Shown piece by piece: positions 47,109 through 55,238 of a stretch of 64,000 nt of DNA. How positions within the stretch are numbered: position 1 is the stretch's first letter; every line of letters begins with the position of its first letter. The stretch is from Pseudoalteromonas gelatinilytica (GTDB lineage Bacteria; Pseudomonadota; Gammaproteobacteria; Enterobacterales; Alteromonadaceae). The stretch is from the NCBI RefSeq assembly GCF_001641615.1, contig NZ_LRRU01000004.1, positions 124,001-188,000 of the forward strand. The letters run 5' to 3'. The notes beneath the pieces are model-generated. The model was not told the DNA's origin. It searched no databases and was given only the letters and a program-made list of their open reading frames with translations. The position numbers and the translations under genes are program-made.

Positions 47109-47285
47109 GACGTTTATCCATTATTTTTATGATGTGAGATAAAAAACTAACACATCAGACCAGATAGCGAAATGGAAAGTTTTTGTAAGCAGTTTTAATG
47201 ATTACGTATGTATTACACTTTTAGCCAAGTGAACGCTTTTCTTTTCCTTTAGGGGCACATAAAATACCGTTTTAAAGGAGAGCGA

Positions 47286-48458
47286 ATGCAGTCACGCCAG
47301 CACAAAAACCTCAGCTTACTATTTATTCTTGGCCTTCTGGTTATTTTTAGCCCGTTAGCAATTGATATTTACTTACCCGCATTTCCGACCATTGCAGAAC
47401 AATTTAACGCTTCAGAAAAGCAAATTCAGCAAACCGTCGCTATTTTTATGCTTACCGTTGGGCTTGGACAGCTCATTGCAGGGCCATTAGCAGATAAGTT
47501 TGGTCGTAAGCCTGTGGCAATTACCGGTGTGACAATTTATGGTTCAGCGGCTTTTGGGGCGTATTTAGCACCTGATTTTGCAAGCCTGATGATGGCAAGA
47601 GCACTGCAAGGTTTGGGCGCCTGTGCCACGTTTGTCGTGGCGTTTGCGATTGTAAGAGATCGATTTGGTAGTGAACGAAGCGGTCAAATCATTACTTATC
47701 TCAATGGTATCGTCTGCTTTATCCCTGCCCTAGCGCCAATTTTAGGTGCTTGGCTCACAGTGCAGTTTGGTTGGCGCATGAACTTTTTATTCATGGCAGC
47801 ATTTGCACTTATCGGTTTATTCATAACCTTGTTAATGTACAAAGAAACCCGCCCTGCCGATAGCGTCTATAGTGGTCATATTCTTGACCTACGCCGTTTT
47901 ATGCCAATCATCAGCACGCCATTGTTTTTATTCCATAGCTTAATTTGCTTGGTAACTATGTCGGCTATTTTAGTCTTCGTTACGCTAGCACCAGGCTGGC
48001 TTATTACTGAATTAGGTGGCAGTGTGACCGACTTTACTTTCTGGTTTACCTGTAATGCAGTATTGAGCATTGTTGCTAGCTTTATTATGCCACTGTACAT
48101 CAAGCGCCAACCAAAACGCGCGTTAAAAGCAGGACTCTTGTTACTTGTAATCGCAGGTGCCTTAATGTTGGCCTTTAGCCAACAACGTACTGCGCTTGCG
48201 TTGATGTTTCCGATGTTTATTGCTGCGTTTGGTTTTGCACTGACACTTGGCTCATCAGCAGGCCGTGCATTAAGTTTATTTCCTAAACAAGCAGGCACCG
48301 CTTCCGCACTTATTGGTTTGATGCAAATGAGTGGTGCAAGCTTATTAGTGTTTATAACGCAATTCTTAAATTTGACTACCCCGGTATTAATTGGCGTGCA
48401 CTTTTTAATGCTCATTCCATTTACCTACTTATTGTTCAAGCATAAGCACTTGTCATAA
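47286..48458 (+). CDS. Bcr/CflA-family MFS drug efflux transporter
   Basis: 390 residues, 12 membrane helices. DIYLPAFP in helix 1 and motif A as GPLADKFGRKP (about residues 70-80) are typical of Bcr/CflA pumps (DHA1 family), as is LQGLGACATFVVAFAIVRDRF. It is expected to export small drugs or metabolites with protons. GGAG lies about six bases upstream of the ATG. It is followed by a terminator. Confidence 0.9.
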   Translation: MQSRQHKNLSLLFILGLLVIFSPLAIDIYLPAFPTIAEQFNASEKQIQQTVAIFMLTVGLGQLIAGPLADKFGRKPVAITGVTIYGSAAFGAYLAPDFASLMMARALQGLGACATFVVAFAIVRDRFGSERSGQIITYLNGIVCFIPALAPILGAWLTVQFGWRMNFLFMAAFALIGLFITLLMYKETRPADSVYSGHILDLRRFMPIISTPLFLFHSLICLVTMSAILVFVTLAPGWLITELGGSVTDFTFWFTCNAVLSIVASFIMPLYIKRQPKRALKAGLLLLVIAGALMLAFSQQRTALALMFPMFIAAFGFALTLGSSAGRALSLFPKQAGTASALIGLMQMSGASLLVFITQFLNLTTPVLIGVHFLMLIPFTYLLFKHKHLS

Positions 48459-48485
48459 AAAAGTTTTATCATACTTTTCGTCATG

Positions 48486-48524
48486 ACGGGTAAATGAGAA
48501 TCGTTATACTCTATTTACCCGTTT
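48486..48524 (+). terminator. Terminator after the Bcr/CflA-type gene
   Basis: The inverted repeat ACGGGTAAAT / ATTTACCCGT has a 17-base loop and is followed by TT only, so it may be a weak terminator or a regulatory stem upstream of the protease gene. Confidence 0.5.
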
Positions 48525-48681
48525 AGACATCCTGTTATTTCCTACCGTTATAAAAAGTATCTTTCTAGAATAATTTGTTCCAGTTTTGTGGATTATTTTG
48601 CTTGTACCTATAGCGCCATTAAACTATTGTTTACTCACGTTAACATTTAGTTAACTCAACAACATGTTTGGGATACGAATT

Positions 48682-50523
48682 ATGAAAAAGAATAAATTAG
48701 CATTAGCACTTATCATCAGTGGACTATGTGCTGCAGGAACTGCAAATGCAGCAAACGATCGTTACATCATCCAAGTAGACAACAACAATAAAGGCGTAGT
48801 TAAAGCACTCGCTAAAAAGCTCGGTGGTGATATTAAAGTTGATGGTAATGGCTTTATTGCAGCGCAATTTACAGGTCATGATCTTGCAAGTGTAAAAGGC
48901 TTACTGAACAACCCTCATATTAAACTAATTGAAGAAGATCAAAAGCGTGTACCCATGGCGCTGTATAACGATGACGCCGGTAATGCAATGCAGCAACAAT
49001 TAACGCCGTATGCAGTTTATCAATCACAAGCTGATCAAGTTACCTTCGATGCGAACGCTGGCATGAAAGTCTGTGTAATTGACTCAGGTCTAGATGCAAC
49101 AAACCCTGATTTCGTTTGGGGTAATATCACAGGTGATAACGACAGTGGCACTGGCAACTGGTACGATAATGGTGGCCCACACGGTACTCACGTAGCAGGT
49201 ACAATTGCTGCGGCAGACAACAATGTTGGTGTGGTTGGTATGGCACCGGGTGTAGCAATGCACATCATCAAAGTATTTAATGCTGAAGGCTGGGGTTATT
49301 CTTCAGATTTAGCACACGCAGCGGACTTATGTTCTCAAGCTGGTGCAAATATTATCAGCATGAGCCTTGGTGGCGGTGGTTCAAATAGCACCGAATCTAA
49401 CGCGTTTGCTAATTTTACTAACGCCGGCGGTTTAGTGGTTGCTGCAGCGGGTAACGATGGTAACAGCGTGCGCTCATACCCTGCAGGTTATTCTTCAGTC
49501 ATGATGGTTGGTGCAAATGATGCGAACAACCAAATTGCAGATTTTTCGCAATTCCCTAGCTGTACAACGGGTCGTGGTAAACGTGTAACTACCGATGAAA
49601 CTATCTGTGTTGAAGTAACAGCAGGCGGTGTTGATACACTTTCGACTTACCCAGCAGGTATGGCAACGTCGGCTAGCTTAGCAGCTGATGGCGCAGGTTT
49701 TGCTACTTCATCAATGGAAAACGCGGGTAATGCATCAGGCACGGCGTATTACATGGGTACTGCTGAAAGTGTTGACTCTGGCGCAGCGGGCAAAATTTGT
49801 ATGATTGACCGTGGTAATATCTCGTTCTACGACAAAGTAAATAACTGCGAGAACTCAGGCGGTATCGGCGCTGTTATCATCAATAACGAAGCAGGTATGC
49901 TATACGCTACATTAGGCGATACTAACGATACAACAATTCCTGCTGTCGGTGCGGCACTTGAAGACCGCTCAGCTCTACTTTCAAGTACAACAATTGATAT
50001 CGCAATTGGTACCAGTGATTATGGTTTCATGAGCGGTACATCAATGGCAACGCCTGCTGTTTCAGGTATCGCAGCGCTAGTTTGGTCAAACCATCCTGAG
50101 TGTACAGGTACAGAAATTCGTGATGCGTTAAAAGCGACAGCACAAGACCAAGGTGCTTCTGGTCACGATGTTTACTTCGGTCACGGTATTGTTAAAGCAG
50201 CTGATGCAGATGCATACCTAACAGCCAATGGCTGTGCAGGTGGTGGCGATAATGGCGGCGGCACAACACCGGGTAGCGATGACATTAGCCTTTCTACTTC
50301 AGGTTATAAATCAAAAGGCACTGCGTATGTTGATTTAAGCTGGAGTGGTGCTGCTACAAGCACTGTTGATGTGTACCGTAATGGTAGCAAAGTAGGCTCA
50401 GTGGCAAACACTAACAGCTATACTGACACTATTACAACGAAAGGTGGCGGCACTTACACTTACCAAGTATGTGAAGCACAAAGCACAACTGTTTGTTCAA
50501 ACAACAGCTCAGTGACATTCTAA
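48682..50523 (+). CDS. Secreted subtilisin-like serine protease (S8) with PA insert
   Basis: 613 residues from ATG 48682, which begins a proper signal peptide (MKKNKLALAL...GTANA); an ATG six codons earlier is possible. A propeptide of the I9 type (about 25-90, RYIIQVDNNNKG) is followed by the S8 catalytic domain with D134 (VCVIDSGLD), H167 (GGPHGTHVAGTIAA) and S454 (MSGTSMATPA). A PA domain is inserted between His and Ser (about 300-435, GKICMIDRGNISFYDKV). A Gly-rich linker near 522-535 leads to a C-terminal FnIII-like domain. This layout is common in secreted proteases of marine Alteromonadales; it should digest extracellular protein. Confidence 0.93.
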   Translation: MKKNKLALALIISGLCAAGTANAANDRYIIQVDNNNKGVVKALAKKLGGDIKVDGNGFIAAQFTGHDLASVKGLLNNPHIKLIEEDQKRVPMALYNDDAGNAMQQQLTPYAVYQSQADQVTFDANAGMKVCVIDSGLDATNPDFVWGNITGDNDSGTGNWYDNGGPHGTHVAGTIAAADNNVGVVGMAPGVAMHIIKVFNAEGWGYSSDLAHAADLCSQAGANIISMSLGGGGSNSTESNAFANFTNAGGLVVAAAGNDGNSVRSYPAGYSSVMMVGANDANNQIADFSQFPSCTTGRGKRVTTDETICVEVTAGGVDTLSTYPAGMATSASLAADGAGFATSSMENAGNASGTAYYMGTAESVDSGAAGKICMIDRGNISFYDKVNNCENSGGIGAVIINNEAGMLYATLGDTNDTTIPAVGAALEDRSALLSSTTIDIAIGTSDYGFMSGTSMATPAVSGIAALVWSNHPECTGTEIRDALKATAQDQGASGHDVYFGHGIVKAADADAYLTANGCAGGGDNGGGTTPGSDDISLSTSGYKSKGTAYVDLSWSGAATSTVDVYRNGSKVGSVANTNSYTDTITTKGGGTYTYQVCEAQSTTVCSNNSSVTF

Positions 50524-50543
50524 TACTTTCCCCAACCCAAATC

Positions 50544-50575
50544 AGCGGGCATTGATTGCCCGCTTTTTCTTTTTC
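50544..50575 (+). terminator. Terminator after the protease gene
   Basis: The stem AGCGGGCA / TGCCCGCT with a five-base loop is followed by TTTTTCTTTTT. Confidence 0.92.
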
Positions 50576-50621
50576 TAGAAGCTTGTTAAAATCAATTACC
50601 TAGCTTTTTATCTTTGTGCCG

Positions 50622-51254
50622 ATGATCAATCCAGAATCGTTACTGTCGTTTTTAGGCGCCAGTTTTTTAATTGCCGTGGCTCCCGGCCCTTCAAATGCAT
50701 TTTTAATGGCACAAACCTTTGCCAATGGCCGTAAAGCAGGAATGCAAAGTGCATTCGGTTTTGCCCTAGGTGGTGTGGTCCATACTTTTTTTGCGGTGGT
50801 GGGTTTAACTGCTATTTTAAAAGCATCTACAGTCGCGTATACCACAGTTCAGTATTTAGGTGCAGCGTACCTGTGCTATTTAGGCATAATGACCTTAAAA
50901 GACACCTTCACACAGCCTGAACCTGACTGTGATGAAAAGCCTCATGTAAGTACCAGTAAAAAGCAAAATGTGATGTTTCAAGCAATGATGACCGAGGTAC
51001 TTAATCCAAAAGTCGCGCTATTCTTTATTGCATTTATTCCGCAGTTCGTCGATCCGAGCTTGTCTTCAACGACCTTTCAACTCGCTTTTTTTGGCTTACT
51101 TTACCCGCTTTTTGCTTTTCCAATCGACTGCACGTATATTTATTTCGGCGATAAGATAGCCAGTTATTTTCGTGATCACCCACAAACCCAAATTTGGATT
51201 GATCGGATCACGGGACTGGTGTTTATTGCATTAGCAATTAACCTATTGATATAA
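50622..51254 (+). CDS. LysE/RhtB-family amino acid exporter
   Basis: 210 residues from ATG 50622 (a GTG at 50616 would add two). Six predicted membrane helices and the early APGPSNAF motif mark the LysE superfamily; MTEVLNPKVALFFIAFIPQFV is the second conserved stretch. It is expected to export an amino acid or a related small molecule; the substrate is not readable. mgsA follows after eight bases, so the two may be cotranscribed. Confidence 0.88.
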   Translation: MINPESLLSFLGASFLIAVAPGPSNAFLMAQTFANGRKAGMQSAFGFALGGVVHTFFAVVGLTAILKASTVAYTTVQYLGAAYLCYLGIMTLKDTFTQPEPDCDEKPHVSTSKKQNVMFQAMMTEVLNPKVALFFIAFIPQFVDPSLSSTTFQLAFFGLLYPLFAFPIDCTYIYFGDKIASYFRDHPQTQIWIDRITGLVFIALAINLLI

Positions 51255-51262
51255 GAGCACTT

Positions 51263-51727
51263 ATGGAACAAAAACAACAAGCCTTACCAGCCAAAAAGAA
51301 TATTGCCCTCGTAGCCCATGATGGCAAAAAAGCAGCTCTTCAGGCGTGGTGTGAAAAGCATCAAGCTATTTTAAGCAAGCACACGCTGTATGGTACGGGT
51401 ACAACCGGTCATTTAATCGAGCGTACTACAGGGCTTGAAGTGATTAAGCTGCTAAGCGGCCCTATGGGTGGCGATCAGCAACTCGGTGCTAAAATTGCTG
51501 AACATGAAGTGCACATGTTAGTGTTTTTCTGGGATCCACTTGCATCGCAGCCACACGACCCTGATGTAAAGGCATTACTACGTTTAGCTGCGGTTTGGAA
51601 TATTCCTGTTGCTTGTAATGAAGTCAGTGCTGATATGCTATTAAGCTCACCTATGATGGAAACTGAGCTGTGCCGCACGTTACCAGATTATGAAAAATAT
51701 CTCGCAACGCGCCAAGTGACTCTTTAA
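51263..51727 (+). CDS. mgsA: Methylglyoxal synthase
   Basis: Converts dihydroxyacetone phosphate to methylglyoxal, a glycolytic bypass. The 154-residue protein matches E. coli MgsA closely: NIALVAHDGKK, YGTGTTGHLIERTTG (phosphate binding), the catalytic D71 in GPMGGDQQLGAKI, FFWDPL and HDPDVKALLRLA. No key residue is missing. It is probably in one unit with the LysE-type gene. Confidence 0.96.
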   Translation: MEQKQQALPAKKNIALVAHDGKKAALQAWCEKHQAILSKHTLYGTGTTGHLIERTTGLEVIKLLSGPMGGDQQLGAKIAEHEVHMLVFFWDPLASQPHDPDVKALLRLAAVWNIPVACNEVSADMLLSSPMMETELCRTLPDYEKYLATRQVTL

Positions 51728-51747
51728 TTCTTAAAGTCGATATCTCA

Positions 51748-51786
51748 AAGTGGGGGCGATTAGCTATAAAGCTTATGCGCCCACTT
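51748..51786. terminator. Imperfect hairpin between convergent mgsA and yegD
   Basis: AAGTGGGGGCG and CGCCCACTT pair with a two-base bulge around an AT-rich loop. No T run follows on either strand, and it extends into the 3' end of yegD, so function as a terminator is uncertain. Confidence 0.3.
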
Positions 51787-53127
51787 AGTTAAGCCAGCAG
51801 TTACACTTCCAAAGTGGTCCCCGTTCAGCATAGTAATGTCACCTAAATGGGCCTGTAACGCAGCCTTGATAAGCGGTGATTGCGCACTACCACCCGTTAA
51901 GTAAATGACATCAGGCGTTGTGCCTGCCTCTTTGATCGCTTGTTTCGCTAAGCCCACTATCTGGCTTATCGAGTCATCAACAGCTAAGGCTAAATCTTTC
52001 AACGTTAAACACTGTGTTAGTTCTGAATCTAAGAAATGCAAATCAGTAGTAAATTCATTCGCTGACGACAATGCAATTTTTGCCGCTTCACCTTGCTGCA
52101 CTAATTGGTGACCTTGCTTATTTTGCTGCAATTGAATTAAGCGTTTAAATAGTCCTGGCTCTTTAACTTCACGCAGCTGGGTCAATAACTCTCGATGATG
52201 AGCATCACTATAAAACTGGCTTTGTAGGTTCACATCATTGATTTTACACGCTTGCCAAAACGGTTGATTCGGAAGCGGAAGACCCGATTTAAACTCTGTG
52301 CCTAAACCAAGCAATGGCATTAAACCATGAAAGCTCAGCGCAATATCTAAATCATTCCCCCCCACACGCTTACCACTGTGGGCTAAAAAGTCATTGTCAC
52401 GGCACTGATTTGCACGGAAGCTCGGCCCCATTTGTACAAATGAGCAATCGCTAGTACCCCCGCCAATATCGACAACTAACACTTTTTGGTCTTGCTGTAA
52501 TGAGGTTTCATAATCAATTCCCGCAGCTAATGGCTCATACAAAAATGAGACCTCTTTAAAGCCTGCACGTTTTGCCGCTCGCTCTAATATGCCGAGCGCT
52601 TGTTGATTAGACTCTTCACCACCAACTGATTGAAAGTTTACCGGTCGCCCAATGACCGTTTCGGTTAATGACTCTTGCAGTGATTGCTCGGCGCGTTGTT
52701 TTATTTTTAAGATCATCGCCGTAGCAATGTCTTCAAAGAAGTTAATTTGTCCTTGCTTTAAGCCCACGGCGCCAAAAAATGATTTAGGTGATTTTACAAA
52801 GTAACCTTCTTCAGGAAATTGCACGTATTCACTGATCGCTTCTCGCCCAATAAATAAGGTGTCATCACCAGCTTGAATATCTAAATCGGATTTAATGCGA
52901 GGGATGGTATTTAAAAGCGCTTGACGCTCAGTTTTAAAATCCTGCTCAAATGGGCTGCCAGCAAGGTGTTTTGCTACAAAATCAACCACTAAAGCACTGT
53001 GATGAGTATAGAGTGTTGATGGTAAATATTGTTTGCCTTGCTCAAGGGGCACTAAAGACACTTGTTGCTCATTATCCATTACACCAATTGCACAATTTGA
53101 GCTACCGTAATCAAAGCCTGCAAACAT
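51760..53127 (-). CDS. yegD: YegD-type Hsp70-like chaperone ATPase
   Basis: 455 residues with only the actin/Hsp70 ATPase fold: phosphate 1 GFDYGSSNCAIGVM (residues 4-17), phosphate 2 VLVVDIGGGTSDCS (about 215-228) and adenosine motif VIYLTGGSAQSPLI (about 415-428). The C-terminal peptide-binding domain of DnaK is absent, as in E. coli YegD (about 450 residues). The client is unknown. AGGTG lies seven bases before the ATG. No partner gene. Confidence 0.92.
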   Translation of the reverse strand: MFAGFDYGSSNCAIGVMDNEQQVSLVPLEQGKQYLPSTLYTHHSALVVDFVAKHLAGSPFEQDFKTERQALLNTIPRIKSDLDIQAGDDTLFIGREAISEYVQFPEEGYFVKSPKSFFGAVGLKQGQINFFEDIATAMILKIKQRAEQSLQESLTETVIGRPVNFQSVGGEESNQQALGILERAAKRAGFKEVSFLYEPLAAGIDYETSLQQDQKVLVVDIGGGTSDCSFVQMGPSFRANQCRDNDFLAHSGKRVGGNDLDIALSFHGLMPLLGLGTEFKSGLPLPNQPFWQACKINDVNLQSQFYSDAHHRELLTQLREVKEPGLFKRLIQLQQNKQGHQLVQQGEAAKIALSSANEFTTDLHFLDSELTQCLTLKDLALAVDDSISQIVGLAKQAIKEAGTTPDVIYLTGGSAQSPLIKAALQAHLGDITMLNGDHFGSVTAGLTKWAHKLYS

Positions 53128-53144
53128 TCTAACACCTATACATC

Positions 53145-53183
53145 AATAAAAAGGCCGCGAAATTTACCACAGTCGCAGCCATT
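53145..53183 (-). terminator. Terminator after the DNA ligase gene
   Basis: On the - strand GGCTGCG pairs with CGCGGCC (one G-T pair) and TTTTTATT follows. It lies between the ligase stop and the yegD start. Confidence 0.75.
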
Positions 53184-53194
53184 TTTGAATGACA

Positions 53195-54037
53195 CTATGG
53201 CCTTTCATGTAAAAAGCTTGCAAAGCGTGGCAAACCATTTTTAGTAAAACCATGATATTTATAGGTAATGGTACTTCCAATTGCGGGAGGTGATGTTCTT
53301 TGCTGATCGGTAAATCCCGAACCAATTTTAAATTCTAGCCCGTCACTGTTTCGAACTTTGAGTGCACCAAGCATATTTTTGTACTTTCCTTTTCCTGCGA
53401 TGTAACCTACCACAACCGCTTCGGCATCAAGGTAGGGCTTTAATTTTAAAAGAGCATCACTGCGCCCTGCACTATGCTTAGCACTGGCTAGATGCAGCAT
53501 CACACCCTCAGCACCTTGTGCGATTAGCTCATCCATAAATAAGCTCAGTTGCGTGTTCTCGTTAAAGTGCTTTTGCTCAACAGCTTTAATATGCTCGCTG
53601 TTCAGCTGACTGACTAACCGTGCGTAATTTTCAAAGCGCTGACTAAATGGCGTTGTCGCATCCGGCATATCAAATATCATATAACTGACGGTTTGCCATT
53701 CAGACTCTACAGGTGTGACTTTGCGAACGATACCGCTTAGGTTGGCAAAGTCTTGACGCTTAGTCCAAAGCTCTCCATCAAGCCAAACATCTGGCAGCGG
53801 CGCAGTAAACCACTTGGGAGCATAAATTGGGTTACCGTTCCGGGTTACTAATTGACTCCCCGTCCAAATGGCCCGAACACCATCATATTTTTCACTAACT
53901 AAATAATCGCTTACATTAACCTTTTCGGCTCCATAAACGTTCGCTAAGAGGACTGAAGGAGCTTGTTGTGCTTCGGCTGAAATGCCGATAAATAACGTGA
54001 TTGCGCACAGCAGCGCGCGAGTGAGTATAACCATCAT
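53195..54037 (-). CDS. Periplasmic ATP-dependent DNA ligase (Lig E type)
   Basis: 280 residues. A signal peptide (about 1-23, ending ISAEA) puts the protein in the periplasm. The nucleotidyltransferase domain has motif I EKYDGVRA with the adenylated lysine K50, DGELW (motif III-like), GAEGVMLH (motif IV-like) and LLKLKPY (motif V). A short OB-fold follows (about 200-280, VVGYIAGKGKYKNMLGALKV). There is no additional DNA-binding domain, as in the minimal Lig E enzymes of naturally competent or DNA-scavenging Gram-negatives. It seals nicks using ATP, although the source of ATP in the periplasm is unknown. AAGGA lies upstream. Confidence 0.92.
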   Translation of the reverse strand: MMVILTRALLCAITLFIGISAEAQQAPSVLLANVYGAEKVNVSDYLVSEKYDGVRAIWTGSQLVTRNGNPIYAPKWFTAPLPDVWLDGELWTKRQDFANLSGIVRKVTPVESEWQTVSYMIFDMPDATTPFSQRFENYARLVSQLNSEHIKAVEQKHFNENTQLSLFMDELIAQGAEGVMLHLASAKHSAGRSDALLKLKPYLDAEAVVVGYIAGKGKYKNMLGALKVRNSDGLEFKIGSGFTDQQRTSPPAIGSTITYKYHGFTKNGLPRFASFLHERP

Positions 54038-54124
54038 TGCTTCCTTGCAAATGTGTGAGTATTAGTTGGCTATTACTAGTTAAAAATAGCTACTTAATAA
54101 TAGCTGCTTAGAATTGCCACTTAA

Positions 54125-54781
54125 TTATAGTTTAGTTTGTAGCCATTTGAAAAACTCGCTCAAATCAGCAAACACACCCGCGGCTTTACTAAAATCATGC
54201 TCTAACGTGAAATGATTCGGCACCGCATACACAGCAACTCCAGCATTACTCGCAGCAGTGACGCCGGTGAAAGTATCTTCGACTGCGACGGCTTCATTGG
54301 CCATGATATTTAATGTATCAAGCGCTAATTGGTATGGATCGCCAGCAGGTTTGGGATTGTTAACATCATCTTTGGTAACGACACAATCAAACCAATCAAA
54401 AATGCCATAGCCCTTTAAAATAGGATAGGCTTCATCTTTTGCACTGCCTGTTACTAATGCCATTTTTAAACCACTGGCTTTTACTTGCTCTAGCACTGCT
54501 TTTGCGTGAGGCATGTAAGTGGGTAAATTACTGCTAACAAAACGCCCAAACGCAGCGTACTTTTCATCCGTTAACTGCTCTGGGCTGATAGTAAGCCCAT
54601 AATTTGTAACGACCTCTTTAGCGGCTTCAAGGGTGGGTCTACCAGAAAAGCGTTGGCAAAACGTGGCTTCATCATATTGCACGCCAAAAGGGGCTAATAA
54701 ATCATTCCAAATATTAAAATGCACACTTTCAGAATCCACCAAGGTGCCATCCATATCAAACAATACTGCTTTTAAAGTCAT
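54125..54781 (-). CDS. HAD-superfamily sugar-phosphate phosphatase, beta-PGM-like
   Basis: 218 residues. All HAD motifs are seen: motif I DMDGTLVDSE (nucleophile Asp near residue 9), motif II LVTGSAKDEAY, motif III Lys in NPKPAGDPYQLAL, and motif IV VEDTFTGVTAA. The cap domain (about 15-85) is helical. The closest functional type is the YniC/beta-phosphoglucomutase group, which acts on small phosphosugars. I choose ATG 54781, six bases from GAAGGA; earlier in-frame starts lie inside or before that site. A terminator hairpin sits only 16 bases upstream. Confidence 0.87.
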   Translation of the reverse strand: MTLKAVLFDMDGTLVDSESVHFNIWNDLLAPFGVQYDEATFCQRFSGRPTLEAAKEVVTNYGLTISPEQLTDEKYAAFGRFVSSNLPTYMPHAKAVLEQVKASGLKMALVTGSAKDEAYPILKGYGIFDWFDCVVTKDDVNNPKPAGDPYQLALDTLNIMANEAVAVEDTFTGVTAASNAGVAVYAVPNHFTLEHDFSKAAGVFADLSEFFKWLQTKL

Positions 54782-54796
54782 CCTCATTCCTTCAAA

Positions 54797-54821
54797 GTAA
54801 AAAGGTGCCAAAGGCACCTTT
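54797..54821 (-). terminator. Terminator between the 99-residue protein gene and the HAD gene
   Basis: AAAGGTGCC / GGCACCTTT with a three-base loop and a T run on the - strand. It lies directly before the HAD gene ribosome-binding site, so it may act as an attenuator. Confidence 0.85.
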
Positions 54822-54829
54822 AATTATGA

Positions 54830-55129
54830 TTATTCTGTTAAACCCGCAGGTGGCTCAGCAAATGCTTCTTCGCCGGTTTCAACATCAACCAGCTCGTAGC
54901 CACGTTGCTTTCTTACCACTTTTAAAATCGGCTTAGAAAACGCTGTTTTTAAACGATCTGCATCTGCTTCAAGTTCTTCGACTGTATTACCAAATGGTGC
55001 AGCACCGGTTTCTGACCAATTAGTCACTTTACCATTTAAGTTATATTCAACTTCGTGAATTTGATATTGTGCTGCTTCATCTTTTGTTGCTTCACAAAAA
55101 ATTACACGGTAGTTCCAAAATCCAGCCAT
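54830..55129 (-). CDS. Conserved-looking small cytoplasmic protein, unknown function
   Basis: 99 residues starting MAGFWNYRVIF, with no signal peptide or membrane segment. It is acidic, with a beta hairpin-like start (FWNYRVIFCE, YQIHEVEYNLNGKV), a WSETGAAPFGNTVEELEADADRLKTAF helix and a short basic strand before an acidic tail. I recognise no family. GAGAA lies upstream of the ATG. It ends just before a terminator. Confidence 0.75.
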   Translation of the reverse strand: MAGFWNYRVIFCEATKDEAAQYQIHEVEYNLNGKVTNWSETGAAPFGNTVEELEADADRLKTAFSKPILKVVRKQRGYELVDVETGEEAFAEPPAGLTE

Positions 55130-55189
55130 AGCTATTCTCTTTCTCTTAAATTAATCCTGCCACTTTAGCAGTTACCAACGCGATTATAA

Positions 55190-55218
55190 ACGAAAAAACC
55201 CGCTATACAGCGGGTTTT
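55190..55218 (-). terminator. Terminator after the TonB-dependent receptor gene
   Basis: AAAACCCGCT / AGCGGGTTTT with a four-base loop and a T run on the - strand. Confidence 0.9.
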
Positions 55219-55238
55219 AATAGTACTTATCTTTCAGC

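Noticed and set aside
47876..48415. Open frame of 179 residues on the - strand inside the Bcr/CflA-type gene
   Set aside because: It lies wholly opposite a well-supported membrane transporter and its sequence lacks any domain or start signal; it is a shadow of that gene.
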